Shown here piece after piece: positions 12,724 to 23,969 of a DNA stretch of 64,000 bases (position 1 is the stretch's first letter; each line of letters begins with the position of its first letter). Below the pieces are notes generated by a model that worked only from the letters and a program-made list of their open reading frames with translations, had not been told where the DNA came from and did not search any database. The stretch lies in assembly GCA_004794655.1 (NCBI GenBank), contig SMMW01000592.1, forward strand, positions 1,364,001 through 1,428,000, in the 5' to 3' direction. The position numbers and the translations under genes were made by a program. This DNA is from Marisa cornuarietis. Taxonomy: Eukaryota > Mollusca > Gastropoda > Architaenioglossa > Ampullariidae.

Positions 12724-14121
12724 GTGAGTATTCGTTTTTCACCGTCTGTAATGCGTGAACTGGACCCTTATTTGCACCCGGAATCGGTGAGTGCGTAAAT
12801 TTTAAGCGGTTTTCAACGTGAAACCGTTATTTGTGCTTCCATAAGCGGGTGCGTTGGGAACAGTGTGTGAAGCCATGCGATTAGATTGGGGAGCACATAT
12901 CTGTGTTTTTCGTTCTGAGCCCCCTGCCGAGAGTCGGCGTTAGCTTTTCCACTTTGCGAAAAGAAATCAATTATTTGCAAAAGAAAAGAGAAAAAAAACA
13001 CAAGCATCGTATTTCCTGGACTTCGATAACTTTTCTTTGCCGTCTCTCTGTCTCTGTCTCTCCCTTTCTCTCTCTCTCCCTCTGGCTTTTCAGTCACACG
13101 TTCGCCTTGACTCCCTTTGACTCTTTGGTTGTCTGGTTCTATCTCTAGCTCTTTATGTCAGTCTCTCTCTCTCTCTGTAATTCTCTCTCACTCCCTCTAG
13201 CTCTACCCTGTGCACGTTCGTGTGAGTGCATGCGCGCGCGCGCGCCAGCCCCTCATTGACTGAATACAATTAATCAGCGTGTCTCTGCGAAAAGGCACAC
13301 AGCAGGCATAAGACAGGGAGGGAAATCCTTCTCCAGACAGGGCTTCTTGTGCTGAATAACGATGAGGGGCTCTGTAGATCGCCATTCGTGAAGCACCGCA
13401 CGCTTCTGCTCAACACTTGTACTCTGGGGGACGTGAGGCAGTGTGTGCCTGAAGGTAGCACCTTGCTGAGTATTCAGAAATCTTGTTTTACTTTGGCTCA
13501 GCAGTGTCCACAAAAACCCCCAACCGACAACAGCTAGACTCTCAAACACATGAGAATTCTTTTTAATTCTAGATTTTATAATAAAGGTACAAGAAATTAG
13601 AAGAACGGGAAATTATAGACTCACAATAACGCGCTAACATCCTTCCAGAGATCAGCCGATACTTGGCCCAGACACGTCTTAGACGGTGGAAGAAAGTGAC
13701 AAAGGTAGAGGATGAAAAGAAATGTGAGCCGAGTCCTTCCTGATTACAGTGGCAGGGAAAGGACTGGGTGCCATGAGAGAAATTGGTCGGCTGGTCCAGC
13801 AGTCGTAATTAAACCTGATCCGAACGCGCTGGGCGAGTTGCTGTTCCTGTACATCGTCTGTCTGACGCGCAAGCAGACCTCAAGACGACAACATTCCTTT
13901 ATTATTGAGCCTTGTGGAAATTGTACACCACCAGATATTTTTTGTATAATAACAAAAAGCCACATAAATATCACACTCTCACGACAAATGATAATAACAA
14001 TCCACTCATTCATCCACTCATCAGACAGCAGATGATAACACAAGGTATATCAAAAGCATCATACACGGTAAAACATGATACGGAGTAAGGAAGAGTTTTC
14101 AGAATTAACTTCGACTGTCGT

Positions 14122-14335
14122 ATTTTAACCCGTGTTCTTGTTGTAACCCCAAAGAGTAGATAAGTGTTCTCATTGTAGCACTGCCACATTTAACACGTGT
14201 TCTCACTGTAACTGTACAGTGTATAAGGCTGAAAGACTAGCTAAGTGTTTCTCGCTATAAAAGTGCTGTATACAACCCTTGGCCTAGCAAAGTGGTCTCT
14301 CTGTAACGGGTGCTGTGAACGTTAGCAAAATCTGC
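14122..14335. repeat. Degenerate minisatellite, unit about 35-48 bp
   Basis: Five diverged units share the core GTGTTCTCACTGTAAC followed by a CTG/TACAGT element. Each unit differs by several substitutions and small indels. Confidence 0.6.
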
Positions 14336-14756
14336 AGGTTACTTTTCTTCTCTGACCTGGGAACCCTTCTGATGTGATTACGAAATGATCGAGATGTTGG
14401 TCTCTCTGAGTTCAACTGGCAGGGGCTAGAATGCGTGCACATCTTTTTGTTCGTCGTAAATGCCACTTTGGACAACTTTTCAGGAAGTGATTACAGCTCC
14501 CTTATCAGGTATTCAACGACGGTTGTGCACCCATTACAGACCTAGTCAAATCTGAGTTGCAAATTGGCAGTTTAAAAAAAAATTAAGTAAAATTGAATAA
14601 AAACATGTTTCGAACAGTGTGCAGCCGACAAATACAGAAGCAACAGACAAAAAAAACAATGAGGTAATATTAGAGATTTGTCTCTCTCTCCCCCCTCTCT
14701 CTCTCTCACAGACAGGCATGTTCCCCCTATATATTATCTCTGCCACTTAATCTTAT

Positions 14757-15395
14757 TAAATACTGGTTGCGCTTGCAGAAACTCAGAGATACTTGGTATT
14801 CCAAAAAGCATGTCATGCTGTGTCTGCTAAATACTCGGGGGTATGATAACTGGGTATCAAAAGTACGTAGAGTTCTATTTTCTGTGGGTTTTGTCTATGT
14901 ATGGATGTTTCACCAAGTGAGAAATGAGAAACTGTTTTAATAGAAACTTAGAGATAGGCTAAGTATTATTTATTGCCAGGAATGGTATGCTGTTCCTCTC
15001 AGTCTGAGGTGTATGTTAGTTTCAAAATCTGTAAAGAACGAGAAAAGTATATTGATATTTTAAATAAGAATTAACCCAAGAAAGCGTACCCACGTTTTAG
15101 AGTAGGAGTATCAAAGATAAAAAGTCATAGGAACCGTTTCACAAAATCTCCAGTAGCTCGCCATTGTCCCTTCTACCAAGGTATGACAGAGGATTAAGTA
15201 CATGTGTTACTTATATGTCCTGTTTATACAAATCTGAGAGATACTGTAAAATATTGAAGGAAGGACCTTATGTTCTCAAGCAATTATATATCAGCATCAA
15301 TGAGTTGGTAATAAGACAATTTGGACTTTTATTATTCTTGATGTTGGAAAAAACGTCGTTTGAAAATGATTTGTTAAGCAGTGTGGTAACTGACC
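14757..15395 (+). mobile_element. LINE fragment, same family as 2130-3581
   Basis: Broken frames reproduce the C-terminal part of the LINE at 2.1 kb: L-DT-Y-KK, N-RG-DNWVSKVR, GF-YVW and an EWYAVPLSLR segment. The catalytic RT core is absent. Frameshifted and stop-containing. The 3' limit is approximate. Confidence 0.7.
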
Positions 15396-16279
15396 AAGAG
15401 AAAATATTTGGTGGAAGGGTGCTGGTGTGTGAAGATGCGGAGGTGAATGTGTGAAGGATGGGTATAGACAATTGTATAGATTTGGGTATAAAGCCAAATT
15501 TGAGTAGGTTCTCCACCCTTGCTGTAGCCAATGTGCAATAAAAGATGTGTCTATGTCTAACACTCTCTCACTGCGTGTGTGCGTGCGCGCACGCATGCGG
15601 GGCGAGAGAGAAAGAGACGTATGTTGAAGCGCCTTCTCACACCACAATCAGCGATGCCTGACTCAATTTCGCGTGAGTAGCCAGACATTGTCCAGCCTCC
15701 CGCAGCGAAAACACTGTTGGGTGCATGCAATGCACGTCGGCAGGCCTGACTGGCCCTCTACACCGCTACACGAAAGCTCACTTATCACTGGCCCTGCGAG
15801 CCTCTCGCCTGAGACTTTCCCACATTTGTTCCTAAAGCCGGTTTAGCTGCGTTATGATCCCCAATCAGGATCCGCCTCATTCGTGTCGTCGATTCTATTT
15901 TTCCGGGTATTTTGACGAAGGCATATTTTGTCAGACTTAACAACGGTTCGAACTGAAGGTGTTCATTGTACTGTAGGACACATGCAATCCTCAAACAATA
16001 AAATTTTTAATTCACTTTTCTTTAAAAGTATAAAATTGATTACGATCTGTAGCTAATGTCAAACTCGAATACAACATTCTTCAAATGCACTGGTTTACGA
16101 CAAATTATTCCGAATTCGGAACAAGAGCTACTACTCTCCATCATAGGCCTTCAAATGTCAATGTGACCAGGAAAAGGTCAGATCCTTGTAAGAACGTCCT
16201 CTTGAGTCGTCAAGGCAGCAGCGAACGGTGAGCTTTTGTTAATTTTTTTTATCTAATTTCCAACACGAGTTCACAGCCT

Positions 16280-16530
16280 GTTGTTTCAAGAACTCGGCGG
16301 TTAGCTTGTTTGAGAAGGAGATACTTCATGAGGGTTGCACTTGCATTTACCTTGTTGAAGACCATATCCTTCTGCGAGGCCTATACTTGCGAGTTTGAGA
16401 CGATAATTTTTTTGTGTGGGCGGTACTTGCAGTTAAATTGCTCAAGATAAAAGTGTTCCTCGAGAACAATACTTGTGGGTTAGCTTGATCAAGACCGGTT
16501 TGTTGATGTGAGACGTTCTTGTTTCTTCGT
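16280..16530. repeat. Degenerate tandem repeat with ACTTGCAGTTAG..TTGATCAAGA core
   Basis: Diverged units contain a TACTTG(C/T)G-GTTA word followed by a CTTG/CTCAAGA word, repeating about every 55-65 bp. No function can be assigned. Confidence 0.5.
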
Positions 16531-16759
16531 TCTTTACATTGGCAGACACTTGTCCGGTTAAGCGTGACTTTTCGTTCAGAATGTTTATTTCCTCTTTTCC
16601 GTTCCTTTCCTATGTCAGACGTGGCTAGTCAAACGCAAAACCGAACACAGCCTGTACTTCGCAGGGTATAAAGCAACTCTCATCCTACATTGATCCATTA
16701 TTTCCTTCTGCGCCTGATCGTCGACCTTGACCTTGGTGTATAAAGAACCAGCTGTCGCA

Positions 16760-16939
16760 ATGGTTGCAAATGTGTTTCTTCTCTGCTTGATTATTGGTGT
16801 GGGTCTGTTTGGACGTATTCTGTTCCCGAGTCTCATTTCTTATTTCATCATCTTTTTTAATAATAAAAAGCAGATGGAAAGAGCGTTCAGTAAGGAGGCT
16901 AAAACAATACAAGACTGGCTTTCTAAGCTATTATTATGA
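16760..16939 (+). CDS. Possible 59-aa single-pass membrane micropeptide
   Basis: The start codon has purine at -3 and G at +4. Residues 1-29 are strongly hydrophobic, and the tail from about residue 30 is a charged amphipathic stretch ending WLSKLLL. No splice site is needed to read it. A TATAAA lies too close to the ATG to be its promoter. I do not recognise a family and the frame could be chance. Confidence 0.2.
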   Translation: MVANVFLLCLIIGVGLFGRILFPSLISYFIIFFNNKKQMERAFSKEAKTIQDWLSKLLL

Positions 16940-17089
16940 AAGAGTTTCACTGTGCGTTACACGCAATAATTAAAAACCTTAGGGCTTCTAGAAGATCGAA
17001 AAATCTTGCTGTGAAATGTTTCCTGTATGAGAGGTGATTATGTAGCACTCGGTCTTTTCGTTTAAAGATTTATAAACCATCCGCACAAT

Positions 17090-17800
17090 ATAAGATTCTT
17101 GACATACGGGCTAAACTTAATCAACTGCCTGTGCACCCTTCAGCTCTTGCTAACCACGTCGACGATTTGGCAAGGCCAAAGTGCTTCTTTGCTTTCTTTT
17201 ACCCAATCTCGGAAAGTGAGCTTAGGACCATTATACTCAGGTCAAAACCCACAACTTGTCCACTGGACCCAGTTCCAACTCTACTACTGAGAGATTGTTT
17301 CGACATCCTACTCCCTGCCCTCACAGAGATAGTCAAAACGTTCAAAACAGCCTTAATGAAACCGCTGTTTAAAAACCCTGCCCTTGACATCAACGTGCTA
17401 AACAATTACAGCCCAGTCTCAAACTTGGCATTTCTTTCTTAATTCCTTGAGAAAGCAACTTTTATCCTATCTTAACTCTGAAAATTTGATTTCTCCATCA
17501 CAGTCTGGCTATCGTTCTTTTCATAGCACTGCCCTGCTTAAGGTGTCAAGCGACATGCCTGCTCTGGATAGAGGTGACATCTCATTTCTCACTATGTTAG
17601 ACCTGTCTGCTGCCTTTATAGATTACAATACTCTCATTCAAAGACTCTGTTCTATGGCATCTCACCCTCCCCCCTCAACTGGTCTCAATCGTATTTCTCA
17701 GATAGGACTAAGTCAGTTAAAGTGGATGCTTGCTCCACCAGTCTCTATTCGCTCAGGAGTCCCCCTAAGGTTCTGTACTCGTAAATAGAGCACTGCAATA
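17090..17800 (+). mobile_element. Degenerate CR1/L2-like LINE reverse transcriptase fragment
   Basis: Two broken frames carry typical CR1/L2-group RT blocks: SELRTIIL..KPTTCPLDPVPT, A-MKPLFKNP..D-NVLNNYSPVSNL, then QSGYRSFHSTALLKV and LTMLDLSAAF, ending near RSGVPL. The order and motifs fit the RT finger and first palm region. One frameshift near 17440 and several deletions make it dead. It is a different family from the LINE copies at 2.1, 14.8 and 26.2 kb. Confidence 0.85.
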
Positions 17801-18165
17801 ACTCCCTTCCCAGGCTCTGACCTACTCTTCCTCCCCATCCAAACTTAGAAAAAGTACACGTAGCCAAAAAAAGGTATACACTATTGAATAACAGAATCTC
17901 AAGTAGAGCCAGCTACACAAGATTTATGGTCAGAAATTAAAACTTTTGTATGGCTTTAAATACTCAGCCAGTGTTATGTGTGACGTCCCAAGCATTGTAT
18001 GAACAGCTTCAAGTATGACACAGCTGCTGTTGAAACAGTGTCAGTAGCATGTGACCAGACATCGATTAGATGAGGTTTTTTTCTCGTTTTGAAATAAAAC
18101 GTTCACTGAACTTTAAGACCAGCCCTACCTGTAAGTTCCCGACTTCCTTGATGTAGAAGATATAG
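17801..18165. other. No feature recognised
   Basis: I see no coding, RNA or repeat signal in this intronic or intergenic stretch. Confidence 0.4.
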
Positions 18166-18250
18166 AATCTGTCCGTGGCGCAGACTGTCGAGAACACAAC
18201 TCTATCTCAAAGTGTGTGGTTCGATTACAATAGCGTTTAAAACTCCTTTC
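18166..18250 (+). mobile_element. tRNA-like SINE head
   Basis: An A-box TGGCGCAGACTG at 18176-18187 and a B-box GGTTCGATTAC at 18218-18228 stand 42 bp apart, as in tRNA promoters. The arms do not form a convincing acceptor stem, so I read this as a SINE head and not a functional tRNA gene. Confidence 0.5.
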
Positions 18251-18689
18251 TGATACAAAGAATTTTTATTACCGCCTGCTGAAGTTTATGGGCGCTTGTG
18301 TGGGTGAACAATGGATGCAGACGCTAATATTAGCTATTATAAGCCATCTCAGTTTTGTGTTCACTACTAACCACGGGAAACACTGTCCCCAGGTTGTGAC
18401 TAAGGTCAAGGTTGAGGTGCAGCTGATGGCAAGATGACGTATAGGTTTTTATTTCAAACCATAATAGTAAACGTTGAAAAGAACCTCAGTCTGGGTTACT
18501 TTCTATGGGATGTCAACGAGTTCAACATCTTTAGCTCAGATTATGCAGAGATCCGTAAAATATAGTCTACCCAATTATTTGTTGCTGAGAAACCCACGTG
18601 AAAAAAAAAACTGAAGACAGGGGGAGAGAGAGAGAAGGAGAGAAAGACAAAAGATTTAAATATAGACGCCGACGGAACCACACTCATGT

Positions 18690-18726
18690 GCACGCACGCA
18701 CGCACGCACGCACACACGCACGCGCG
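18690..18726. repeat. (ACGC)n microsatellite
   Basis: Run of CACG units ending in CGCG. Confidence 0.9.
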
Positions 18727-19059
18727 ATGCAAGAGACCAAACGGAGAGATCTGTAGAGTCGTGCGAAGGGCACGAGGACAGCAAGGTGAAGGCCGCTCTG
18801 CCAGGTCCACTCATTGATCATCCATGTTAAACTGCGCTGGCCCCTGTGCCATCAATATCATTCGGTGGCACGAGGTCCGCTAATACAACCGAGCAACTGC
18901 TTCGAGTATGTGTCGGGAGAGAAAGAACAAAACTGTGAAATCAATCAAATCCAGCTCTGTCGTGTAAAAACAGATTGTCGGGTCACGCGGTGAGCGGGGA
19001 TAAAGCAGGCGAGAACCATTGGCAATACTGTCCTCTAGTGCTGCTTGTGTGTGCGAGTT

Positions 19060-19297
19060 TATTTTCACGTGTGTGTGTGTGTGTGTTTAAATGACTACAG
19101 AGAGCAAAATTCCAAAAAAGTGTGAATGTGTGTGTGTTTAAATGAATACAGAAAGAAAAATATCTTAAAATACCTGTGTGTGTGTGTGTGTGCGCGCGCG
19201 CGCGCGCATTCTTATGTATTTACCTCTTAATGTTCTACGCCTTTTTTGCGTTATGATGTATTTGTATGCAGATTCAGAAGTTTGCTTTATCATAGGT

Positions 19298-19332
<35 letters not shown>

Positions 19333-19350
19333 AAGAGAGAGGGAGAGAGA
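19060..19350. repeat. Cluster of (GT)n, (GC)n and (GA)n microsatellites
   Basis: GT runs at 19068-19087, GT/CG at 19175-19207 and GT/GA at 19297-19350 are separated by short unique spacers. Two spacers share the phrase TGTTTAAATGA-TACAGA. Confidence 0.9.
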
Positions 19351-19480
19351 TTCAGAAGTCGGTGAGTGTTATGACCTGTATGTGCGCAAATTCAAGTGTG
19401 TGAGGGTTATGACCTGTATTTGCGCAGATTCTATAGTCTGTGAGTGTTGTATGTGCGCAGATTCGGGCATGTGCTGACAC
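19351..19480. repeat. Minisatellite, about 40-bp unit, 3.5 copies
   Basis: Units read ATTCA-GT-GTGAG-GTTATGACCTGTA-TGCGCA, with the phrase GTTATGACCTGTAT kept in two of them and the TGCGCAGATTC junction kept in three. The array directly follows the GA run. Confidence 0.75.
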
Positions 19481-20357
19481 ACGAGGGCAGCAATATTTTT
19501 TTTTCTTTCTCTCTCATCGATCTTTCATGTTCATTCACGTATCACTTCAGGTGCGAGGCGCGCCCCAGCTTCTATTCCGGTGTGTGTGTGTGTGTGTGGG
19601 CGCATACTTGCATTCCTGTTCCTTTGTGAGCGCGTTCCCGTGCATGAGAGAGACAAAGACAGAGCAGGGTAGGGAGGGAGGCGGGTAGACAATTTAAGTC
19701 CAGTTGCTATGGTGACAGGCGCCGCAAGAACGTTCATCGTCGAAACTAGGCCAGGAAACCAGATAACGGTTCGTAAGTTGGGAAAACATCTTTTTGGTTG
19801 AACTTTAAAGCGTATTATTGCTTAATACATGCAACAACAACAGCAACAAAATAAGAAACGAATCACACGCACAGTTATTAGTTTTACAAGTGCATTATTC
19901 CTAGTTAGTGCTTCCGAGACCATTTTTATGCCAAAAACATCGCAGACCTGCTTTCGGAAATTGTCATTTGCCAAGCAAAAACAAAATAGTGTCGCGTTTT
20001 CTAGCCTTGGTGAAAACTTTCTAAATGAGAAATAGGTATACGTAAAGGGCACTTTCTGATATCGATAAAGTAATGCCACTGTGCACTGGTGTTTACATAC
20101 TTTTTTTGGGTAAGTAGTTAGGTAGGTAGGATAGTGCGCACATGCACGCACGCACAGAAAGAAAGGCAGAGAAAGATCCAGAGACGGATAGAAAGTGGTG
20201 TATACAAACCTATAAACTGTCAAATCTTGTTATGGGGGGGGAAAAAAAAAAGAAAGACCCAAGAGAAAGTAAGAAGGACAAAAATGATATCACTGTGGAG
20301 TTGATTTGAAATCTCTTCAGCCTGTTCAGCGGTTTTCTCGGCGCTGTCGTGATTGTG

Positions 20358-20365
20358 TGACGTCA
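20358..20365. promoter_or_regulatory. TGACGTCA palindrome (CRE-type) in a CpG-rich patch
   Basis: Perfect 8-bp CRE followed within 50 bp by CGCGACCACGTCGCGCGC. It is the most CpG-dense spot I noticed in the window. It could mark a promoter, but no exon is visible next to it. Confidence 0.4.
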
Positions 20366-21379
20366 CCGAAACGCGACCACGTCGCGCGCTTTTGCGCTCG
20401 GGTCCGCGACCCGCTCTTAATTACCAGCTTATCTTTCCCTTCCTATCAATAATGCATGCTTCCTCGCGGGTTAACTCACTTTAGTTCTAGAGGCGCTCTA
20501 CTCAATCAAATGCCGTTACCGTCGTCGGGCTGTGCTTACGTCAGACTTAACGGCTTTTGTGCCGACGTGTGTTGTAAAGCTCGTCTCACAGTCACAAGCT
20601 TTTTTTTTTTATCAGAGTGCGTTTTCTCCTCAGTTGCTTTCTTTTCTCGTCTTGTCCTGTCTTAGTTTAGGTATTCACAGAACCTTCTAATCATAATTAT
20701 GTATGTTGTAAATATTGATTCTTACCGACACACTAACTAATCAAGACTTTTTAACGTTGTGGTTGTACTGTTTTAAAGTTGTTTTTGTTGGTAATAGAAA
20801 TTATTATAATTATTATAAGATTGTTACACGATTAAGAAATACATCGCGAGACTATGTAGAAAATCAGAAGCTGTTTGATGAAGTCGCTGGACAAGATTTC
20901 GGTGGGAAAATTATAAACTAAAAAAGAAAAATGCTGCAGGATGAGACATTTTGGCACGTGCAACCCAGTCAATAACCGAGGATAAAAACTGAAAATAAAG
21001 GTTGATCCTAAACAAGACTAACCACAAGCACTTATAGCATGCAAGGAGGAACCTTTATCGATCTCCACCGCCGAATATTTGCCTACAATACATTTATAGG
21101 CGAACCGCGAGTAGCGGGATATGGCTTGTTGGCCGACGCCGCCAGACCGTTAACATTTAGTCGTGTGCGCATGTAGGCGTCTCCTTGGCCGCGGGCAGGG
21201 AAGGAGGGAGGGAGGGAGGAAAGAACTCTACTTGCCCCTCCCGTGAGTTAGACGTTGAGGCCTAAAGCGGGTGGAAGAAGCCTTGTCACTCTCCGCTGGG
21301 ATTTAAAAGCAAGACGACGTCTGCTTTACGATCAGAAAATCGATCGACCTTCGACCTCTTGTGTACAGCCGCTGATTAC

Positions 21380-21470
21380 GGGGGGGGGGGGCCTGTATGT
21401 CGGTGGCCTCGAGGAAGAAGAGGTCGTGCGCATGCCCGCCAACCCCCCCACCCCCACCCCACCCCCATAA
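21380..21470. other. G11 tract followed by four C-tracts (potential G-quadruplex/i-motif)
   Basis: A G11 run at 21380-21390 is followed by C runs at 21443-21449, 21451-21455, 21457-21460 and 21462-21466. The C runs give a four-tract G-quadruplex motif on the minus strand, and the G11 run could alternatively pair with them. Confidence 0.7.
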
Positions 21471-22194
21471 ACGTGTCAGTGACGTCATGTTGGTTGTGGT
21501 GTGGTGTGGGATCTGTTTCAGGCCTGCTTCTCCAGCACCCAGCTGACAGCTCCATCTGTCGACTGCCTGTCCGTCCAGCTGTCGGTTTTCATGAATATTA
21601 TACATTTGCGCAACGGTAGTTCCTGTGTCCATGGATTTAAGAACCATGCTGAATGGTTCACGGTTTTTTTTTTTAAGCAGGTTCAGATAGATAATGAAAA
21701 GATATGTATAATTTTTTACATTTCATCGTCTTACACGCACCCGTCTATGAAATATCCGTTATTCCCTCTGCACTTATAAATCAATGCCGGGCACAAAATC
21801 TCGCCCGAGTGCGGAAAAGCGGTGCTACGTCACTCTAGTGCTATGCTGCCCATTGTGGCTGTTGAATGCTAAGTGCGCGAATAGATTTCATTGGACAATT
21901 TTCACTGCTCGTCCTCTCAATATAGTTTTAGTGACAAATGATATATTGATAGCTTTAGTGTCATTAAAACTAAATGTACAAAATATTTCTGAAGGATACT
22001 TTGATCGAAGAGAAACCGAACCATCTCAATGAGCTGACAACGCAGACTAACTGCCAAATGATTTCACTGCGAGAGAGCTTGTATCATATGAGACGCTGCC
22101 ACAAAAGCATGGTAATGTTTTTTTCATTACTAATCATCTATCAGGTCACGGAGTCCTCGCTTTTCGGGTGCTACTCATAGATAGGAGATTTGTC

Positions 22195-22440
22195 TTAAAA
22201 ATAACGGGACTGGTGTCACAAACAATCTTTTTCAATTCCAAACAACAAGTTACATAGTTTCCTCTTCAAAGTAATCCCCCGTCGTGTCTAATGCCCTATC
22301 CATCCTTCTCGTAAACTATTCTACATAATTTATCGCTGTTACGTGAGAAAGCAGCGTCCAGTATAATATCTGGTGTTTCACTGACTCTTCAGATTGAAGG
22401 TCTTCTGTGATTATATTGGATCCAAGACTGGAGCGGTCAG
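22195..22440 (-). mobile_element. Possible mariner-like transposase remnant
   Basis: On the minus strand, frames give an MDRA-DT-GDYFEEE segment followed by short text to a terminal CCAGTCCCGTTATTTTTA-like end. This resembles the transposase C-terminus (a GDYFEGD-like block) and end of a mariner/Tc1-class element. Short, frameshifted, and no paired terminal repeat found. Confidence 0.35.
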
Positions 22441-22569
22441 CCAAGTTCTTTCAAATCAGTAACTGGAAAGCATGTCGTCTGAGCAGCAAAAGTAGACGCA
22501 ATGCACGTGTGATAAGAGCACTGCTACAGACTCGGCATGTCCGTGCTTCGAATGTCTCTTCGCTTCTTC

Positions 22570-22649
22570 TCACTCACTCACTCACTCACTCACTCACTCA
22601 CTCACTCACTCACTCACTCACTCACTCACTCACTCACTCACTCACTCAC
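22570..22649. repeat. (CTCA)n microsatellite, 80 bp
   Basis: Twenty uninterrupted tetranucleotide units. The Ser-Leu-Thr-His repeat proteins read here are artefacts. Confidence 0.97.
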
Positions 22650-22907
22650 AGCGCACGGCGCAGGAAAAGCTGTATTAGGATTCTCTGACAAACAAAGCTG
22701 GACAGTGATGTGTGGTAGAGTGCCAACATGGTTGTCTAATGTTCATCGTTTGGGGCGTTTATGAAGCTGTCAAGGAGATAATTACCGCTGTGTCCCGAGA
22801 ACAATAATCTTTTACAGCCGGTAAATGTACTTTTACTTACCTTTACTTAAAGAGTAAAGCACATATGTGCCGTGCCTAAATCCTGCGTTCGAGCATTTGA
22901 CGGTTGG

Positions 22908-23009
22908 TGCGTGCGCGCGCGCGTGTGTGTGTATGTATGTGTGTATATATGCGTGTGTGTTGTGTTGTGTGGATGTGTATATATTATTATTATTATTATT
23001 ATTATTATT
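22908..23009. repeat. (GC/GT)n and (ATT)n microsatellites
   Basis: Alternating GT/GC with TATA words at 22908-22980, then about nine ATT units at 22983-23009. Confidence 0.9.
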
Positions 23010-23421
23010 CTACTCAGAAACCGGCGGATTCAAAACTTTTAGCGTGTCAGACGCCATCAGTGACGTCGACTGAAAGAAAGAGAATTTTTGCGTCATCCTC
23101 TAATTACGTATGTCCAGACTTTCCGTTCTTTGCATCATTGTCGTGTAGTCAACAACAACAGCTCAACCCTGTCGCACTCACTCACATCAGCGCTGGTTTC
23201 GTTGTTATGTGAGTACTATTGCCATAGACGCTTCTTTCACAACCAAAAGTCCATTTCGTTTTAACTCCGACGAAACACTCTCACAAGTCTCATTGACACG
23301 TTAAAGCTTACGTCGACAACAAACAGCGCGCTTGTTCGTTTCCTACATCAACGACATCATCATCCTCCAGAAAACAATACCACAGAAGAAACCGCGGTTT
23401 CTAGAAGACTCGCCAGAATCC

Positions 23422-23964
23422 ATGGGTGGTTGTTTCGGATTCGAAAGGCGGACGGTGTACGAGATTGTTGAAAAGCCTAAGTGGGAGCAGGTGGCGTCAG
23501 CACGTGGTATGCCACGGCATCTCCCTCACTTCGCACTTAAAGACAAAGCCATCGTGATGGAGTCCTGGCAGTATCTGCGGCGCAGCTTCCCAGACATGAT
23601 CGAGAAAGCCTTTGCGGAGATGTGCTATCGCGTGCCGCAGATGACGCAGCTGTTCGGCAACATCGACGACGAGGACAAATTACAAATGAACTACATCAGG
23701 CACGTCTGTGAGGTCAGTTTCTTCTTCGACGAGTTGCTGCTGTATTTGCCCTACAAAAGGAAGGTGGCGGAATGTACCTTTAACATCGGCCTCCTACACG
23801 CCTCCGCTTCGGTGCCGTCCTGGTACCTGGACCTCTTTTTGGTGGAGTTAATCCGCGCCGCTCAGGTGTGTGGGGGGCAGAAGTGGACGCCTGCGGTGGA
23901 AGACGCGTGGGGTGTGTTCTTGAAATATCTGTGCTACTACATGAAAGACGCGCTAATCTTTTAG
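23422..23964 (+). CDS. Globin-family protein, intronless, N-terminally acylatable
   Basis: A complete 180-aa frame from ATG to TAG without introns. The globin fold reads from about residue 40: Trp49 in helix A (MESWQYLRRSF), the E-helix region IRHVCEV at 92-98, His126 in LLHASASVP as the proximal F8 histidine, the Y-LDLFLVELI helix G at 135-144, and Trp164 in the terminal helix. The start MGGCFG offers Gly2 for N-myristoylation (position 6 is Gly, not the usual Ser/Thr) and Cys4 for palmitoylation. Known globin X-type proteins are membrane-bound in this way. Aligned to neuroglobin, the distal E7 position falls on Tyr91, and His94 sits at E10, so ligand chemistry may be unusual. Two AATAAA signals follow at 24042 and 24062. 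Codons are more GC-rich than the flanks. The gene would lie inside the proposed intron of the secreted cysteine-rich gene. Globin assignment is confident; the subfamily is not. Confidence 0.9.
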   Translation: MGGCFGFERRTVYEIVEKPKWEQVASARGMPRHLPHFALKDKAIVMESWQYLRRSFPDMIEKAFAEMCYRVPQMTQLFGNIDDEDKLQMNYIRHVCEVSFFFDELLLYLPYKRKVAECTFNIGLLHASASVPSWYLDLFLVELIRAAQVCGGQKWTPAVEDAWGVFLKYLCYYMKDALIF

Positions 23965-23969
23965 TTCTG

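Noticed and set aside
16738..16743. TATAAA as a promoter for the frame at 16760
   Set aside because: It is only about 20 bp from the ATG, so transcription from it would start downstream of the start codon.
18166..18250. Functional tRNA gene
   Set aside because: A and B boxes are present with normal spacing, but I could not pair an acceptor stem or anticodon arm; a SINE head explains it better.
22537..22764. Ser-Leu-Thr-His repeat protein
   Set aside because: Translation of the 80-bp CTCA microsatellite.
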